The notes under the pieces were generated by a model that ran no database searches, was not told the origin of the DNA, and saw nothing but the letters and a program-made list of their open reading frames with translations. The position numbers and the translations under genes are program-made. A stretch of DNA of 64,000 nucleotides from Elusimicrobiota bacterium (GTDB lineage: Bacteria; Elusimicrobiota; Elusimicrobia; UBA1565; UBA9628). Of this stretch, positions 1 to 8,833 are shown piece after piece; position 1 is the stretch's first letter; each line of letters starts with the position of its first letter. The stretch lies in contig JACQWX010000035.1 in the NCBI GenBank assembly GCA_016209035.1, forward strand, positions 53,741 through 117,740, given 5' to 3'.

Positions 1-1456
1 ACGGCCCTCGATGATGGGCTGGCCGTCCTCGGATTCGGCGGAGACGAAGTTGAAGGCGCGGCACTCGCGGGTCTGCCCGATACGGTGGATGCGGCCCAGC
101 CGCTGTTCCAAGCGGGTCGGGTTCCACGGCAGGTCGTAATTGACCATCAGGTGGCAGAATTGGAGGTTGATCCCTTCGCCGGCGGCTTCGGTGGCGACGC
201 AGACCTGCCGGGAGACGCGGAAGTCCTCCTGGGCGCGTTTGCGCTCATGCGGGTTCATGCCGCCGTGTATTTCGCACGTGGAATAGCCCCACTTGTCGAG
301 GTGTTCGCGCAAGTGGGTCATCGTGTCGCGGTGCTCCGTGAAGATCAGGAGCTTGCCGCGGCCGTCCTTGAGTTCGTGGAACTCGGCCTTCCTCAGGCAC
401 TCCTGAAGCGCGGCGAGCTTCGAGTCTGCCTCCGGGCCTTTGTCCTTCAGGCGCTTTGAGGCGGCGAAGCGCCCAGGGGCAATCCGGGCCGAGCCGGAGA
501 ATGTCGCGGCGAATCTCGCCGGCCTTGTCCGCCAGCCGATGCGGCTCCGGGAAAAGGTCGGGGTCCAGCAGGCGGACGAAGTGCGCGAACCGGTCGTCGT
601 CGCCGTGGTGGGGCGTCGCGGTCAAAAGGACCACATGGTCGGCCTGGGCGGTTAGTTTCTCGGCGAGTTGATAGCGATTGGTTTTTTCGGCCTCGTCCCC
701 GCGTGAGGAGGATCGCTTCGTGTAGGCGCTGCACTTGTGGGCCTCGTCAATGATGACGAGGTCCCACCGCTGCTGCCAGACACGCTCCCTCACGTCCTCT
801 TGCTTGGCGTAGTCCATTGAAGCCACAACTTGGTTGCTGCGTTGCCAGGGGTTGGTCAACTGCTGTTGGTCCACGGCCGAAAAGATGATGTCGAAGGATT
901 CGCCGAACCATCGGAGCATTTCGTCCTGCCATTGGATGGTCAGCGGTGAAGGGCAGAGGATGAGGACGCGTTCAACGGCTTCCCTGAGTCTCAGTTCCTT
1001 GATGAGCAACCCGGCCATGATCGTCTTGCCTGCGCCGGGGTCGTCCGCAAGCAGGAAGCGCAGGCGGGGTTGCGGCAACATCTTGAGATAGACCGCTTCG
1101 ATCTGATGGGGCAACGTCCGAATTCCTGAAAGGCTGACGGCGAAATGGGGATCGTGCGCGTAGGCCAGGCGGATGCGGGTTGACTCGATCAACAGGCGGA
1201 CTTGCTCTGCGTCGGCTGGTTTGGTCGTTATTGTGTCGTTGTCGTTGCCGCCGATGAGTATCTGGGCTTCATCCTCGGAGATCGCCGTTTCGTCGAGGGA
1301 TCCGTCGGCCAAGCGCACGCGGCATTCAAAGCCGTGCCCGATAGGGCGAACGCCTTCCAACACTACGGGGGCAGGAAAATGACCCGGCAGGCCGATCCGT
1401 TTGCCGATGGGGAATCTGCCGCTCTCTCCACTCATCTTGTCTCTATTGATTGACAC
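1..1456 (-). pseudogene. SNF2/RapA-type helicase, internally deleted and frameshifted, runs off left edge
   Basis: The N-terminal part reads in one frame from about 1456: Walker A is DDPGAGKTIMAGLL, the Walker B box is VIIDEAHK, and TATPHHGDDDRF follows. After ALRRLK the frame changes. Translating the other frame to the window edge gives the C-lobe with LLIFTEHRDTMTHL, IHGGMNPHERKRAQ, ATEAAGEGINLQF and RLEQRLGRIHRIGQ. The linker of roughly 100-150 residues that normally separates the lobes is absent, so this is a deletion plus frameshift rather than a simple indel. The junction lies in rc CGCCTCAAAGCGCCTGAAG, where two similar 9-mers (CGCCTCAAA/CGCCTGAAG) could have recombined. GTG (1456) or ATG (1435) may start it. 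Such stand-alone SNF2 helicases often sit in phage-defence islands (family knowledge); no partner is visible here. Confidence 0.8.
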
Positions 1457-1625
1457 GTATCAAACGTTCGAACCCGAGCTCAGGTTCGCAATTGATTGCC
1501 CAACGTTTTCCGAAAAACCAAGTAGGAAATTTTAGCATGATTTCTACCGCAGGGAACGGATAGCGAAGGGATTGTCCGATGGATGGGAGCCGTCGAATGC
1601 GACCAGGGATCCTCCACACTTTTCA

Positions 1626-1631
1626 TATAAT
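1626..1631 (+). promoter_or_regulatory. -10 box TATAAT for peptide/SLC13 unit
   Basis: A perfect TATAAT ends 13 nt before the ATG at 1645. No good -35 is visible at 16-18 nt spacing. Confidence 0.45.
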
Positions 1632-1644
1632 CCAGGGACTGACC

Positions 1645-1770
1645 ATGAATCCCCTGCTCAACCTGCTCGGTGCCGTCACTGTCACCGTCATCATCGCCAT
1701 GGGATGGGCCTCGCCTGCCTGGCCCGGCACCGCAGCCGCGCTTGCCGCGTTCATCTTGATGGGGAGGTGA
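1645..1770 (+). CDS. 41-aa hydrophobic membrane peptide
   Basis: The reading frame MNPLLNLLGAVTVTVIIAMG... is almost entirely hydrophobic and could span the membrane once or twice. It ends in GGGGAGGTGA, so its stop codon overlaps the Shine-Dalgarno of the transporter starting 3 nt later. This suggests translational coupling, either as a small accessory subunit or as a leader peptide. I do not recognise a family. Confidence 0.5.
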   Translation: MNPLLNLLGAVTVTVIIAMGWASPAWPGTAAALAAFILMGR

Positions 1771-1773
1771 CAC

Positions 1774-3153
1774 ATGACTAGCTGGCGCCATCCAATGATC
1801 GGGCCCGTGCTCGGGGCCTGCGTCTGGCTGGCCATCGGGTCCTGCGGCCTGTCTCCTGAGGCCAGGAAGCTGGCCGCCGTCATGGCCTGCGTCGTGTCCT
1901 GGTGGGTGGCGGAGTCCATGCCCCTGGCCGTGTCCGCCCTTCTGGCGAGCTGCGCAACCGTCGTGCTCGGGATCGCCCCGGCCAAGAAGGTGTTCGCGGC
2001 CTACGGCGACCCCGTCATCATGCTGTTCCTCGGGTCTTTCTGGCTGGCCGAAGCCATGAGCGTCCACGGCTTGGACCGGCGCATCGCCGTGCGCCTGCTC
2101 TCCTTGCCGGCCTTGAGCCGGAGCCCCCGCACCTTGATCGCGGGGCTCGGGTGCGTGGCCGCGGCCATCTCAGCCTGGGTCTCCAACACGGCCACCACCG
2201 CCATGCTCCTGCCCGTGGCCTTGGGGATGCTCTCAGCCATCCCGGCCGCCTCCCGTGACTCCGAGTTCGAGAGCAGGCTCCTGCTGATGCTCGCTTTCTC
2301 GGCCTCGGTCGGCGGGCTGGCCACGCCGGTGGGCACCCCGCCCAACCTCATCGGCATGGGGATGCTGGACCGTCTCGCCGGGGTGCGCTTGAGCTTCCTC
2401 GGCTGGATGAAGATGGGCATCCCGCTGGCCTTGGCCTCGCTGGCTTTCGCGGGCCTGCTCTTGTGCCGCGGCGTCAAGACGCCCGCGGGCTGGGACGGCC
2501 TGCGGCGCTACCTGGAGGAGGTTGGGCGCGAGCTCGGGCCATGGTCCCGCGGAGAGAAGAACACCCTGCTGGCCCTGGGCCTGGCCGTGTGCCTATGGCT
2601 CTTCGCCGGCGAGGCCGTGCCCGAAGGGGTCGCGGCTCTCCTGGCCGCGAGCCTCCTTTTCCTGCTGAAGGACGAAGCGGACCTGCCCACCCTCACCTGG
2701 GAGGCCGCCTGCCGCATCGACTGGGGAGTGCTCCTCCTCTTCGGCGGCGGCATGAGCCTGGGACAACTCCTCTTCGAGACCGGGCTCGCCGACGCCCTGG
2801 GCCGGGGCCTCACCGCCTTCCTGGGCGTGCGGTCCTCCTTCGGGACCGCGGGCGTCTCAGGAGGCCTGGCCCTGGTCACGAGCGAGCTGTCCTCCAACAC
2901 GGCCTCGGCCAATGTCGCGGTCCCCACGGCCCTGGCCCTGGCCAAGGCGACGGCCGTCGATCCCGCCTACCCGGCCCTGGCAGCGACCCTGTGCGCGAGC
3001 TTCGGCTTCCTCCTGCCGGTCTCGACGCCGCCCAACACCCTCGTCTACGGCACGGGCAAGGTCGCCTTGAAGGACATGATGCGCTTCGGCCTAGCGCTGG
3101 ACGTCTTCGGCTTCTTCCTGGTCTGGCTTGGGTTGGGTCTCCTGGGAAGATGA
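1774..3153 (+). CDS. DASS/SLC13-family sodium-coupled anion transporter
   Basis: A 459-aa polytopic membrane protein. It carries the paired hallmark motifs of the divalent anion:Na+ symporter family: SNTATTAMLLP (near residue 137) with GTPPNLIG, and in the second half SNTASANVAVP with STPPNTLVYG. In the family, the SNT motifs form the sodium and carboxylate sites of the two inverted repeats. Likely substrates are C4-dicarboxylates, citrate or sulfate; the sequence does not decide. The start is fixed by the GGGGAGG Shine-Dalgarno inside the end of the upstream peptide. Length and both repeats are complete. Confidence 0.88.
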   Translation: MTSWRHPMIGPVLGACVWLAIGSCGLSPEARKLAAVMACVVSWWVAESMPLAVSALLASCATVVLGIAPAKKVFAAYGDPVIMLFLGSFWLAEAMSVHGLDRRIAVRLLSLPALSRSPRTLIAGLGCVAAAISAWVSNTATTAMLLPVALGMLSAIPAASRDSEFESRLLLMLAFSASVGGLATPVGTPPNLIGMGMLDRLAGVRLSFLGWMKMGIPLALASLAFAGLLLCRGVKTPAGWDGLRRYLEEVGRELGPWSRGEKNTLLALGLAVCLWLFAGEAVPEGVAALLAASLLFLLKDEADLPTLTWEAACRIDWGVLLLFGGGMSLGQLLFETGLADALGRGLTAFLGVRSSFGTAGVSGGLALVTSELSSNTASANVAVPTALALAKATAVDPAYPALAATLCASFGFLLPVSTPPNTLVYGTGKVALKDMMRFGLALDVFGFFLVWLGLGLLGR

Positions 3154-3378
3154 GAAGGCGGACAGGAAGGAAGAGGCGCAAGCAGCCACGCATGCACTGC
3201 CCAGGGGCGGGAGCCCACTTGCCGTAACGCTCCATGATCGATCTGTCCAGGTCCAGAGTCTCGACAGGAGTTTAGCGATGCTCGTTTGGGAAGCATGCCG
3301 AGGGGGCCTGCAAGTCCGTGTCGAGGTGGCATGTTAAAACAAACGCGCTGTATCTCGTCGATGACGACCCAGCGGTCT
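3154..3378 (-). other. Gene-free 225 nt with AAA_14/DUF4143 relic
   Basis: No intact gene. On the minus strand at about 3335-3390 a short frame reads DRWVVIDEIQRV, the Walker B region of AAA_14/DUF4143 ATPases. It shares GACGAGATACAGCGCGT (17 nt) with the intact DUF4143 gene at 30.0 kb. The rest shows no recognisable coding signal. Confidence 0.4.
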
Positions 3379-4605
3379 TTAGGCCCCAGTTCCCCGGAAA
3401 GCAAGGATGGCGGCGGCGACGCGGTCCACCAGATGCCTGAACCCCGAGAACCCCAGATAGGGCCGCTCAAGCACCGGATGGTCGGCATAGTCGGGGTAGC
3501 CCACCGGGACATGGATGGAGCCGCCGTCCGACGAGAGGGTCGAGCCGAAAAGCACCGGGGCGCGGTCGTCATCCGCTCCATCGTCGCCCCGCGACGAGGG
3601 CTCCTCTACGGCAAGGCCCAGCTCGCGGCATAAGTCGGCGAGCGCCTCCTCGAGATGCGGATCGTCCACTTCGATGACGGCCCGCCGGCCGCTGATCACC
3701 CTCTGTATGTGGGCCTGGACGGCCCGGGCCGCGGCGCGCGCCTCCTGGTCCACGAACCGGCGGCTGGCGGCCTCCTGGCCGAGGGCCCGGCCCAGCGACT
3801 CCATGAAGCGCTTGGTGCGCTTGAGGCCCAGCGGCAGGTCGAGCTCCACCAGCCGGACGCGGTTGCGCCGGGCCAGGGCGCGGGCCGCCCGCCTGCCGTA
3901 AGGCAGCGACACGATGACCGAGGCCCGCGCGACCTCTTGGAGCTCTTCCAAGCCCCGCCCGGAGAGCCAGACCGAAGCGACGCGCCACCCGAGGGCGCTG
4001 AAGAGCCGACGGAGCTCGCTGAGATTGCCGGCATGGTCCGGCTCGTCGCGGTCGAAGAGGTAGCCGACCACCGCCGCAGTGCGGGGTCTGCGCCTTCGGC
4101 CCAGGGGCTGTCGACCCGGCGACCCGCGGCCCGGCAAGGGGATGCCTTGGGCCAGGGTCTCGCAGAACCGGGCGTAGCCGTCCAGCCAGGTGCCGCCCAG
4201 CGAGGCCGACGGGATGTGGAGCACGGGCCGGCGGCCCAGGGCTGAGAACCTCCGGGCGATGTCCTTGAGCGGGAAATTGAGAAGCTCGTGGAAGTCGAAC
4301 GAGGTCGTGAACACCGCGTCGGCGTCAGGGTAGCCGCAGACCCGCTCGAAAAGCCGCTCTATGGGGCGCAGGCGGTCGGTGGAGAGCCCGACGACCTCCT
4401 CCATCACGGCGGACTGCGCCGTATGCAGTACGCGCGACCGGCCGAGCGGCCTGATGAGCTCGGACTTCAGGTTGTGGCAGTGCTGCATCTCCGCCTTGGT
4501 GGCCACGCAATAGGGCCCGTCGACGATCAGGTAGGCGTTGGGGACGGCGTCGACCGCGACGAAGACCCCATTGAGGAAAGGGAGCATCTGGCAGCGGTCT
4601 TTCAT
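3379..4605 (-). CDS. Nitrogenase component 1-like protein, second subunit (NifK/BchB-like)
   Basis: A 408-aa protein starting MKDRCQMLPFLNGVF. The ATG overlaps the stop of the preceding gene (ATGA), which decides the start over longer in-frame versions. It has the fold-specific landmarks of oxidoreductase/nitrogenase component 1: VDGPYCVATKAEMQHC near the N-terminus, an ADAVFTTSFDFHELL strand-loop where NifD/K have TTC...IGDD, and IPSASLGGTWLDGYARF. The second canonical cysteine is replaced by Ser. In the family such proteins form heterodimers around a Fe-S cluster and accept electrons from a NifH-like ATPase. No NifH, radical SAM or maturation gene is in the window, so substrate and activity are unknown. 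It is last in a coupled operon. Confidence 0.72.
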   Translation of the reverse strand: MKDRCQMLPFLNGVFVAVDAVPNAYLIVDGPYCVATKAEMQHCHNLKSELIRPLGRSRVLHTAQSAVMEEVVGLSTDRLRPIERLFERVCGYPDADAVFTTSFDFHELLNFPLKDIARRFSALGRRPVLHIPSASLGGTWLDGYARFCETLAQGIPLPGRGSPGRQPLGRRRRPRTAAVVGYLFDRDEPDHAGNLSELRRLFSALGWRVASVWLSGRGLEELQEVARASVIVSLPYGRRAARALARRNRVRLVELDLPLGLKRTKRFMESLGRALGQEAASRRFVDQEARAAARAVQAHIQRVISGRRAVIEVDDPHLEEALADLCRELGLAVEEPSSRGDDGADDDRAPVLFGSTLSSDGGSIHVPVGYPDYADHPVLERPYLGFSGFRHLVDRVAAAILAFRGTGA

Positions 4606-6263
4606 GGCGCCAGGTGCCTCCGGTGTCGCGGGAAGGGCCTGGTCTCGCAGCGGCGCAGAAGCCTTCGGGCCGTCCTGATGAAGCCCTCCACCCCGAGCTC
4701 GAAGGCGTTCTCGCAGAAGCCCGCGATGCCGTGCCTGGCCAGGCGCGGGTCGAAGTTGAGATGCGTGAAAGCGAGGTCGACCCCGCCGGCGAGGAGCCCG
4801 TCGAGCTCGCCCGCGGTCTTGAAGGGCACGAACTCGACGCCCGCGGACAGGGACGCGGCAGGCCCCCGCCGCCACCCCTCCGCGGACCCGGCGTCGCAGA
4901 CGAGGCAGCGCACCCTAAACCCCATCTCGGCCAGCACGGACCCCACCGAGAAGCCCATGGGCCGGCCTCTGAGGACCATGGCCTCGAGGTCGGCGCGGTC
5001 GCCGACCAGGGCGACGGTGCGCTTGCTTGCTGCCTTGCGGAGCGCCAAGAGGCTTTCGAGACCGGCATGGGAGGCAGCGGCATGCCCGATGGGACGCGGG
5101 TCGAGCCCCAGCACCGCGGCTACCCTGGCCAGCCAAGCCTTCGTGCCCTCGATGCCGAAAGGAGGATGATAGCGCACCACGGAGAGGCCGTTGCGGATGA
5201 AGTGTTCGTCGCCGATCTTCTCCCAGCCGACCGGGTCCCCCCAGACCACGGCGCCGGCCGAGCCCACGCCCGGCATGGCCCGGATGTCGAGGTCCGGGAA
5301 CATGGAGCCGGCGACCCGCAGGCCCAGGCTGCCCAGGAGCCGGCCCAGCTCGCCGCGGGCCGCCAAAGGCGCTCCCGCGAGGATGACGGCCTTGGGATCG
5401 CGAAGGCTTGAGAACCTGATCCTGCGCAGGATCCAGTCGATGACGTCATTGAAGGAGGAGCCCGAATCCCTGGTCTTGGAAGTCCAGACCACGCGCACGC
5501 GGGATCCCTTCTCGAGCCGCTTGATGATGGGGCGGGGGTCGTCTCCCACGATCTCCGGAAGACAGGTGGTCATCAAGTGGATGAAGGCCGGCCTGCCGCG
5601 GGAGGCGGCCTCCCTCATCTTGGAGGCCAGCGCCTCGAGGGTCCTCCCTTGCGCGACCTCGCGCTCGCCCAGGTCCGTATCGTGGTACAGGATGTCGCGC
5701 CGGGAAGGGGGATAGCGGTCGTCCGCGAAGAGGCGCAGCGACGCGACGCTGGCCTGGACGCTGTTGAACCGGCACTCGCGCGACGCGTGCGAGACGACGG
5801 CGACCCCTTTCCCGAGGACCACCGCCTCCTCCAGGAACGGCTTCCTCGGGAAGAAGAACTTCCACCAATCCGCCGTATGGTCGGCCGTCCGATGGAACCG
5901 GTCGAGGCGGGAAGGCGGCTGGGGCCCCTGCGGGTCCGAGTAGAGGAGACCGTCCGCCTTGAGCCGGCGCAGCAGCTTGTCGAACGGGACCGCGCCCAGC
6001 ACCGACGACAATGCCTGGCCATGGGAGGGGGCGCGGACTTGCCGGCCGGAGGCGGCGTCGCATGGCCGCAGCTCGCCCCCGCCCGACCCACGACGCACGA
6101 GCTCGTAGCTCAGGCGCTCCGAAGCGCGCGCCAACGAGAACTCGACGCCGCGGTCGCTGAAGCGGAGGGACTCGACGCTCCAGCCGGGCAGGGCTCGCCG
6201 CGCCAGAGTCCGGAAGAACTCCAGCCCGGCCTTCCCGGGCTTGTGCCGAACGACTCCCCGCAT
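4602..6263 (-). CDS. Nitrogenase component 1-like protein, first subunit (NifD/BchN-like)
   Basis: A 553-aa protein. Residues about 1-150 are an N-terminal extension of unknown role. The core then shows SHASRECRFNSVQAS (position of the first cluster Cys), DTDLGEREVAQGRTL, and IHLMTTCLPEIVGDD, which matches the TTC...IGDD motif of NifD/NifK/BchN. A second Rossmann-like half follows (VALVGDRADLEAM). It lacks the other P-cluster cysteines of true nitrogenase, so it belongs among the divergent paralogues (chlorophyllide reductase, CfbD, Nfl and others). It starts 9 nt after the phoH-like stop and overlaps its partner by ATGA. I recall novel nitrogenase paralogues being reported from groundwater Elusimicrobia; whether this is that clade needs a phylogeny. 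Confidence 0.75.
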   Translation of the reverse strand: MRGVVRHKPGKAGLEFFRTLARRALPGWSVESLRFSDRGVEFSLARASERLSYELVRRGSGGGELRPCDAASGRQVRAPSHGQALSSVLGAVPFDKLLRRLKADGLLYSDPQGPQPPSRLDRFHRTADHTADWWKFFFPRKPFLEEAVVLGKGVAVVSHASRECRFNSVQASVASLRLFADDRYPPSRRDILYHDTDLGEREVAQGRTLEALASKMREAASRGRPAFIHLMTTCLPEIVGDDPRPIIKRLEKGSRVRVVWTSKTRDSGSSFNDVIDWILRRIRFSSLRDPKAVILAGAPLAARGELGRLLGSLGLRVAGSMFPDLDIRAMPGVGSAGAVVWGDPVGWEKIGDEHFIRNGLSVVRYHPPFGIEGTKAWLARVAAVLGLDPRPIGHAAASHAGLESLLALRKAASKRTVALVGDRADLEAMVLRGRPMGFSVGSVLAEMGFRVRCLVCDAGSAEGWRRGPAASLSAGVEFVPFKTAGELDGLLAGGVDLAFTHLNFDPRLARHGIAGFCENAFELGVEGFIRTARRLLRRCETRPFPRHRRHLAP

Positions 6264-6272
6264 ACCCGCCGG

Positions 6273-7604
6273 TCAGAGCAGCTCTGAGGCCAGAGCGGCC
6301 AGGCCCGAGCGCTCGATCTTGTCGAACTTGACGGAGCCCGCGACCTTCTGGCCCTTGAAGCGTTCCACGAGGTTGGACAGCCCGTTGGAGGCGGCGTCGA
6401 GGTAAGGGTTGTCGATCTGGTAGGGGTCGCCGGTCAAGACGACCTTGGTCCCCTCGCCCGCGCGCGAGATGATGGTCTTGACCTCGTGCGGGGTGAGGTT
6501 CTGCGCGTCGTCGATGATGATGTACATGCGCGGCAGGCTCCTGCCGCGGAGGTACGAGACCGCCTCCACCTCGATCTTGTCCGACTCGAAGATGTCGGCC
6601 GCGTCGGTCAGCACCTCGTCCTGGGTCACCTGGCCGGAGGTGTCGCAGAGGAACTCGATGTTGTCCTTGACCGCGCCCATCCAGGTCGAAAGCTTCTCCT
6701 CCTTGGTCCCGGGCAGGAAGCCGATGTCGCGGCCCACGGGCACGACGGGCCTCGAGATGAGGAGCCTTCGGTAGAGCCGGGACTCGAAGACCTGCTCCAA
6801 GCCCGCGGCCAAGGCGAGCAGGGTCTTGCCCGAGCCGGGCACGCCGATGAGCGTGACCAGGCTGACGTCCTTGTCCATGAGCAGGTCCAGCGCGAAGCGC
6901 TGCTGGACGTTCAGGGGCTTGATGCCCCACGGCTTGTGCTGGGCCGTGAGGGGCGCGAGCCCCTGTCCGGCCTTGAAGCGCGCCAGGCCGCTCGTGGAAG
7001 GATTCTCCGCCGACTTCAAGATCACGAACTCGTTCGCCCGCAGGTCCGGGAAGGCGTCCTCGCCGAGCCGGTGGTCCTTGAAGAGCTTGTCGATCTCGGC
7101 CTGTCCGACCACGGCCTCCCTCCAGCCCTTGTAGAGGCCCTGGATGGGGGCCTTCTCGCGCTCGTAGTCCTGGGTCTCTATGCCCAGGATCTCGGCCTTG
7201 ATCCTGAGGTTCATGTCCTTCGAGATGAAGACCACGCTCTCGCCCTTCTCCTTGAGGAAGAGCGCGGTCGCGAGGATCTCGTTGTCCTTCTTGACCGAGG
7301 TCCCCTCGAACTGGGGCGGGAGCTTCTCGGCCCTGCGGTACTCGATCACGAGGGTCCCGCCGTGGTCCAGGGTCACGCCCTGCGAGAGCTTCCCCCGAGA
7401 GCGCAGGCGGTCCAGCTGGCGCGAGGCCTGCCGGACGGAATAGCCCCGGTCGTCGTTGAGGCGCTTGAATTGGTCGAGCTCCTCGATGACGGAGAGCGGC
7501 AGGACGACTTTCGATCGCTCGAACCGGGCCAGCGACTCCGGGTCGTGGATGAGCACGTTGGTGTCCAGGACGAAGGTCCTGGCGACGCGCTGAGCCGGGT
7601 TCAT
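6273..7604 (-). CDS. PhoH-like ATPase with N-terminal PIN domain (YlaK type)
   Basis: A 443-aa protein. Residues about 10-150 are a PIN domain: FVLDTNVLIHDP holds the first acidic residue, with VIEELDQFK and VFISKDMNLR following. Residues about 235-440 are PhoH: GVPGSGKT (Walker A), LISRPVVPVGRDIGFLPG, YIIIDDAQNLTPHEVKT (Walker B) and TGDPYQIDNP. The family is linked to RNA processing and unwinding. The start at 7604 is decided by ATGA overlap with the upstream peptidase; the 647-aa ORF in the track merely runs through the peptidase gene in another frame. Why it lies between a peptidase and nitrogenase-like genes is unclear. Confidence 0.9.
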   Translation of the reverse strand: MNPAQRVARTFVLDTNVLIHDPESLARFERSKVVLPLSVIEELDQFKRLNDDRGYSVRQASRQLDRLRSRGKLSQGVTLDHGGTLVIEYRRAEKLPPQFEGTSVKKDNEILATALFLKEKGESVVFISKDMNLRIKAEILGIETQDYEREKAPIQGLYKGWREAVVGQAEIDKLFKDHRLGEDAFPDLRANEFVILKSAENPSTSGLARFKAGQGLAPLTAQHKPWGIKPLNVQQRFALDLLMDKDVSLVTLIGVPGSGKTLLALAAGLEQVFESRLYRRLLISRPVVPVGRDIGFLPGTKEEKLSTWMGAVKDNIEFLCDTSGQVTQDEVLTDAADIFESDKIEVEAVSYLRGRSLPRMYIIIDDAQNLTPHEVKTIISRAGEGTKVVLTGDPYQIDNPYLDAASNGLSNLVERFKGQKVAGSVKFDKIERSGLAALASELL

Positions 7605-8833
7605 GGGGTCGAGCTGAGCAGCGTCAGCGCGAACACCTTGGCGTCCCCGATGAGGAAGTCCAGCGTGCAGCGCTCGTTGGGCTGGTGCGCGGTCTCGTCG
7701 ATCTTGGAGTAGACGACGGCCGGAAGCCCGAGCCTGCGCAGGAAGGCCGCCACGGTGCCGCCGCCGATGCCCCGCGGCTTGGGACGGATGCCGTGGACCT
7801 CCTTGATGGAGTCTACGAGCTTGCGGACGATCTCGGCGCCGGGGTCGGTGGGAGGCGCGGCCTCCCCCTTCTGCAGGTCCTCGAAGGAGATCTTGACCTT
7901 GTGCTTGCGCTCGACCGCCGTCGCCAGGCGGCGCAGCTCCTTGGCCACCTCGGCCAGCTTGTAGGCAGGCAGCACGCGCGAGTCGAGGTAGAAGACGTCC
8001 TCTCCCGGGATGGTGTTGACGTTGGGGACGTTGGGCTCCTTCTTGGTCGGCTCGAAGGTGGAGTAAGGAGGCTGGTAGAGGGAGTCCTTCTTGGAGAACT
8101 TCCTGTAGAGGCCGCCCATCGCGGTCACCAGCTCGCTCGCGGCGCGAAAGGCGTTGCGGCCGGCCGACGGCATGGAGGCGTGGCACTGGGCGCCGTGCGT
8201 CGTCACCTTCTGCCACCAGATGGATTTCTCCGCGACCTCGACGAGCGAACCCTCCTTGTTGCCCCCGTCCGGCACCAGGAACATGTCCTTGGCGCCGAAG
8301 AGCCCGCGGTGCTTGCGCGTGAGCCAGTCCGCGCCGCAGCCCGAGCCCACTTCCTCGTCCGCCACGAAGAGGAGCGCCAAGTCGATGGGGGGCCTTGCGC
8401 CCGCGTCCATGAAGGAGCGCGCCACCAGGATGCTCGCCGCCACGGCCTGCTGGTTGTCCTCCACGCCCCTGCCGTAGAGCTTGCCCCCCTCCACGTGGAG
8501 GGTGTAGGGGTCGGTCTTCCAGAGCTTGCGCTCGCCAGGCGGCACGATGTCGAGGTGCGACATGAGCCAGAGGGTCTTCGTCGAGCTCTGCCCCTTGTAC
8601 CGGGCCACGATGTTGGGCCGGACCCCGTTCTTGGCCTTGGGGTCGGGCGCGTCGTAGCGCTGGACCGAGTCGAACTTGAGCTTGGCCAGTTCGGCCTGGA
8701 GCCAGACGGCCTTGTCGTACTCCCCCTCACCGCCGCTCGACGGAGCGATGGCCGGGATGGCGGTCAAGCCCCTCTCGAGCTCGACGGCGTAGTCGCGATA
8801 GGATTCGATGTTCCGAAGGATGGTGGATTTCAT
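7601..8833 (-). CDS. M20-family metallopeptidase/deacylase (ArgE/DapE type)
   Basis: A 410-aa protein with the metal-site landmarks of M20: MSHLDIVPPGE (His and Asp), LYGRGVEDNQQA (bridging Asp), VADEEVGSG (general-base Glu and ligand Glu) and ETAHQPNER (last His). A dimerisation lid lies around residues 190-300. It probably hydrolyses an acylated amino acid or a small peptide; specificity cannot be read. ATGA overlaps both the aminotransferase before it and the phoH-like gene after it imply one polycistronic mRNA. Confidence 0.88.
   Translation of the reverse strand: MKSTILRNIESYRDYAVELERGLTAIPAIAPSSGGEGEYDKAVWLQAELAKLKFDSVQRYDAPDPKAKNGVRPNIVARYKGQSSTKTLWLMSHLDIVPPGERKLWKTDPYTLHVEGGKLYGRGVEDNQQAVAASILVARSFMDAGARPPIDLALLFVADEEVGSGCGADWLTRKHRGLFGAKDMFLVPDGGNKEGSLVEVAEKSIWWQKVTTHGAQCHASMPSAGRNAFRAASELVTAMGGLYRKFSKKDSLYQPPYSTFEPTKKEPNVPNVNTIPGEDVFYLDSRVLPAYKLAEVAKELRRLATAVERKHKVKISFEDLQKGEAAPPTDPGAEIVRKLVDSIKEVHGIRPKPRGIGGGTVAAFLRRLGLPAVVYSKIDETAHQPNERCTLDFLIGDAKVFALTLLSSTP

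Noticed and set aside
6273-8216. 647-aa ORF merging phoH-like and peptidase regions
   Set aside because: The N-terminal 203 codons are the peptidase gene in the wrong frame; ATGA overlap gives the start at 7604.
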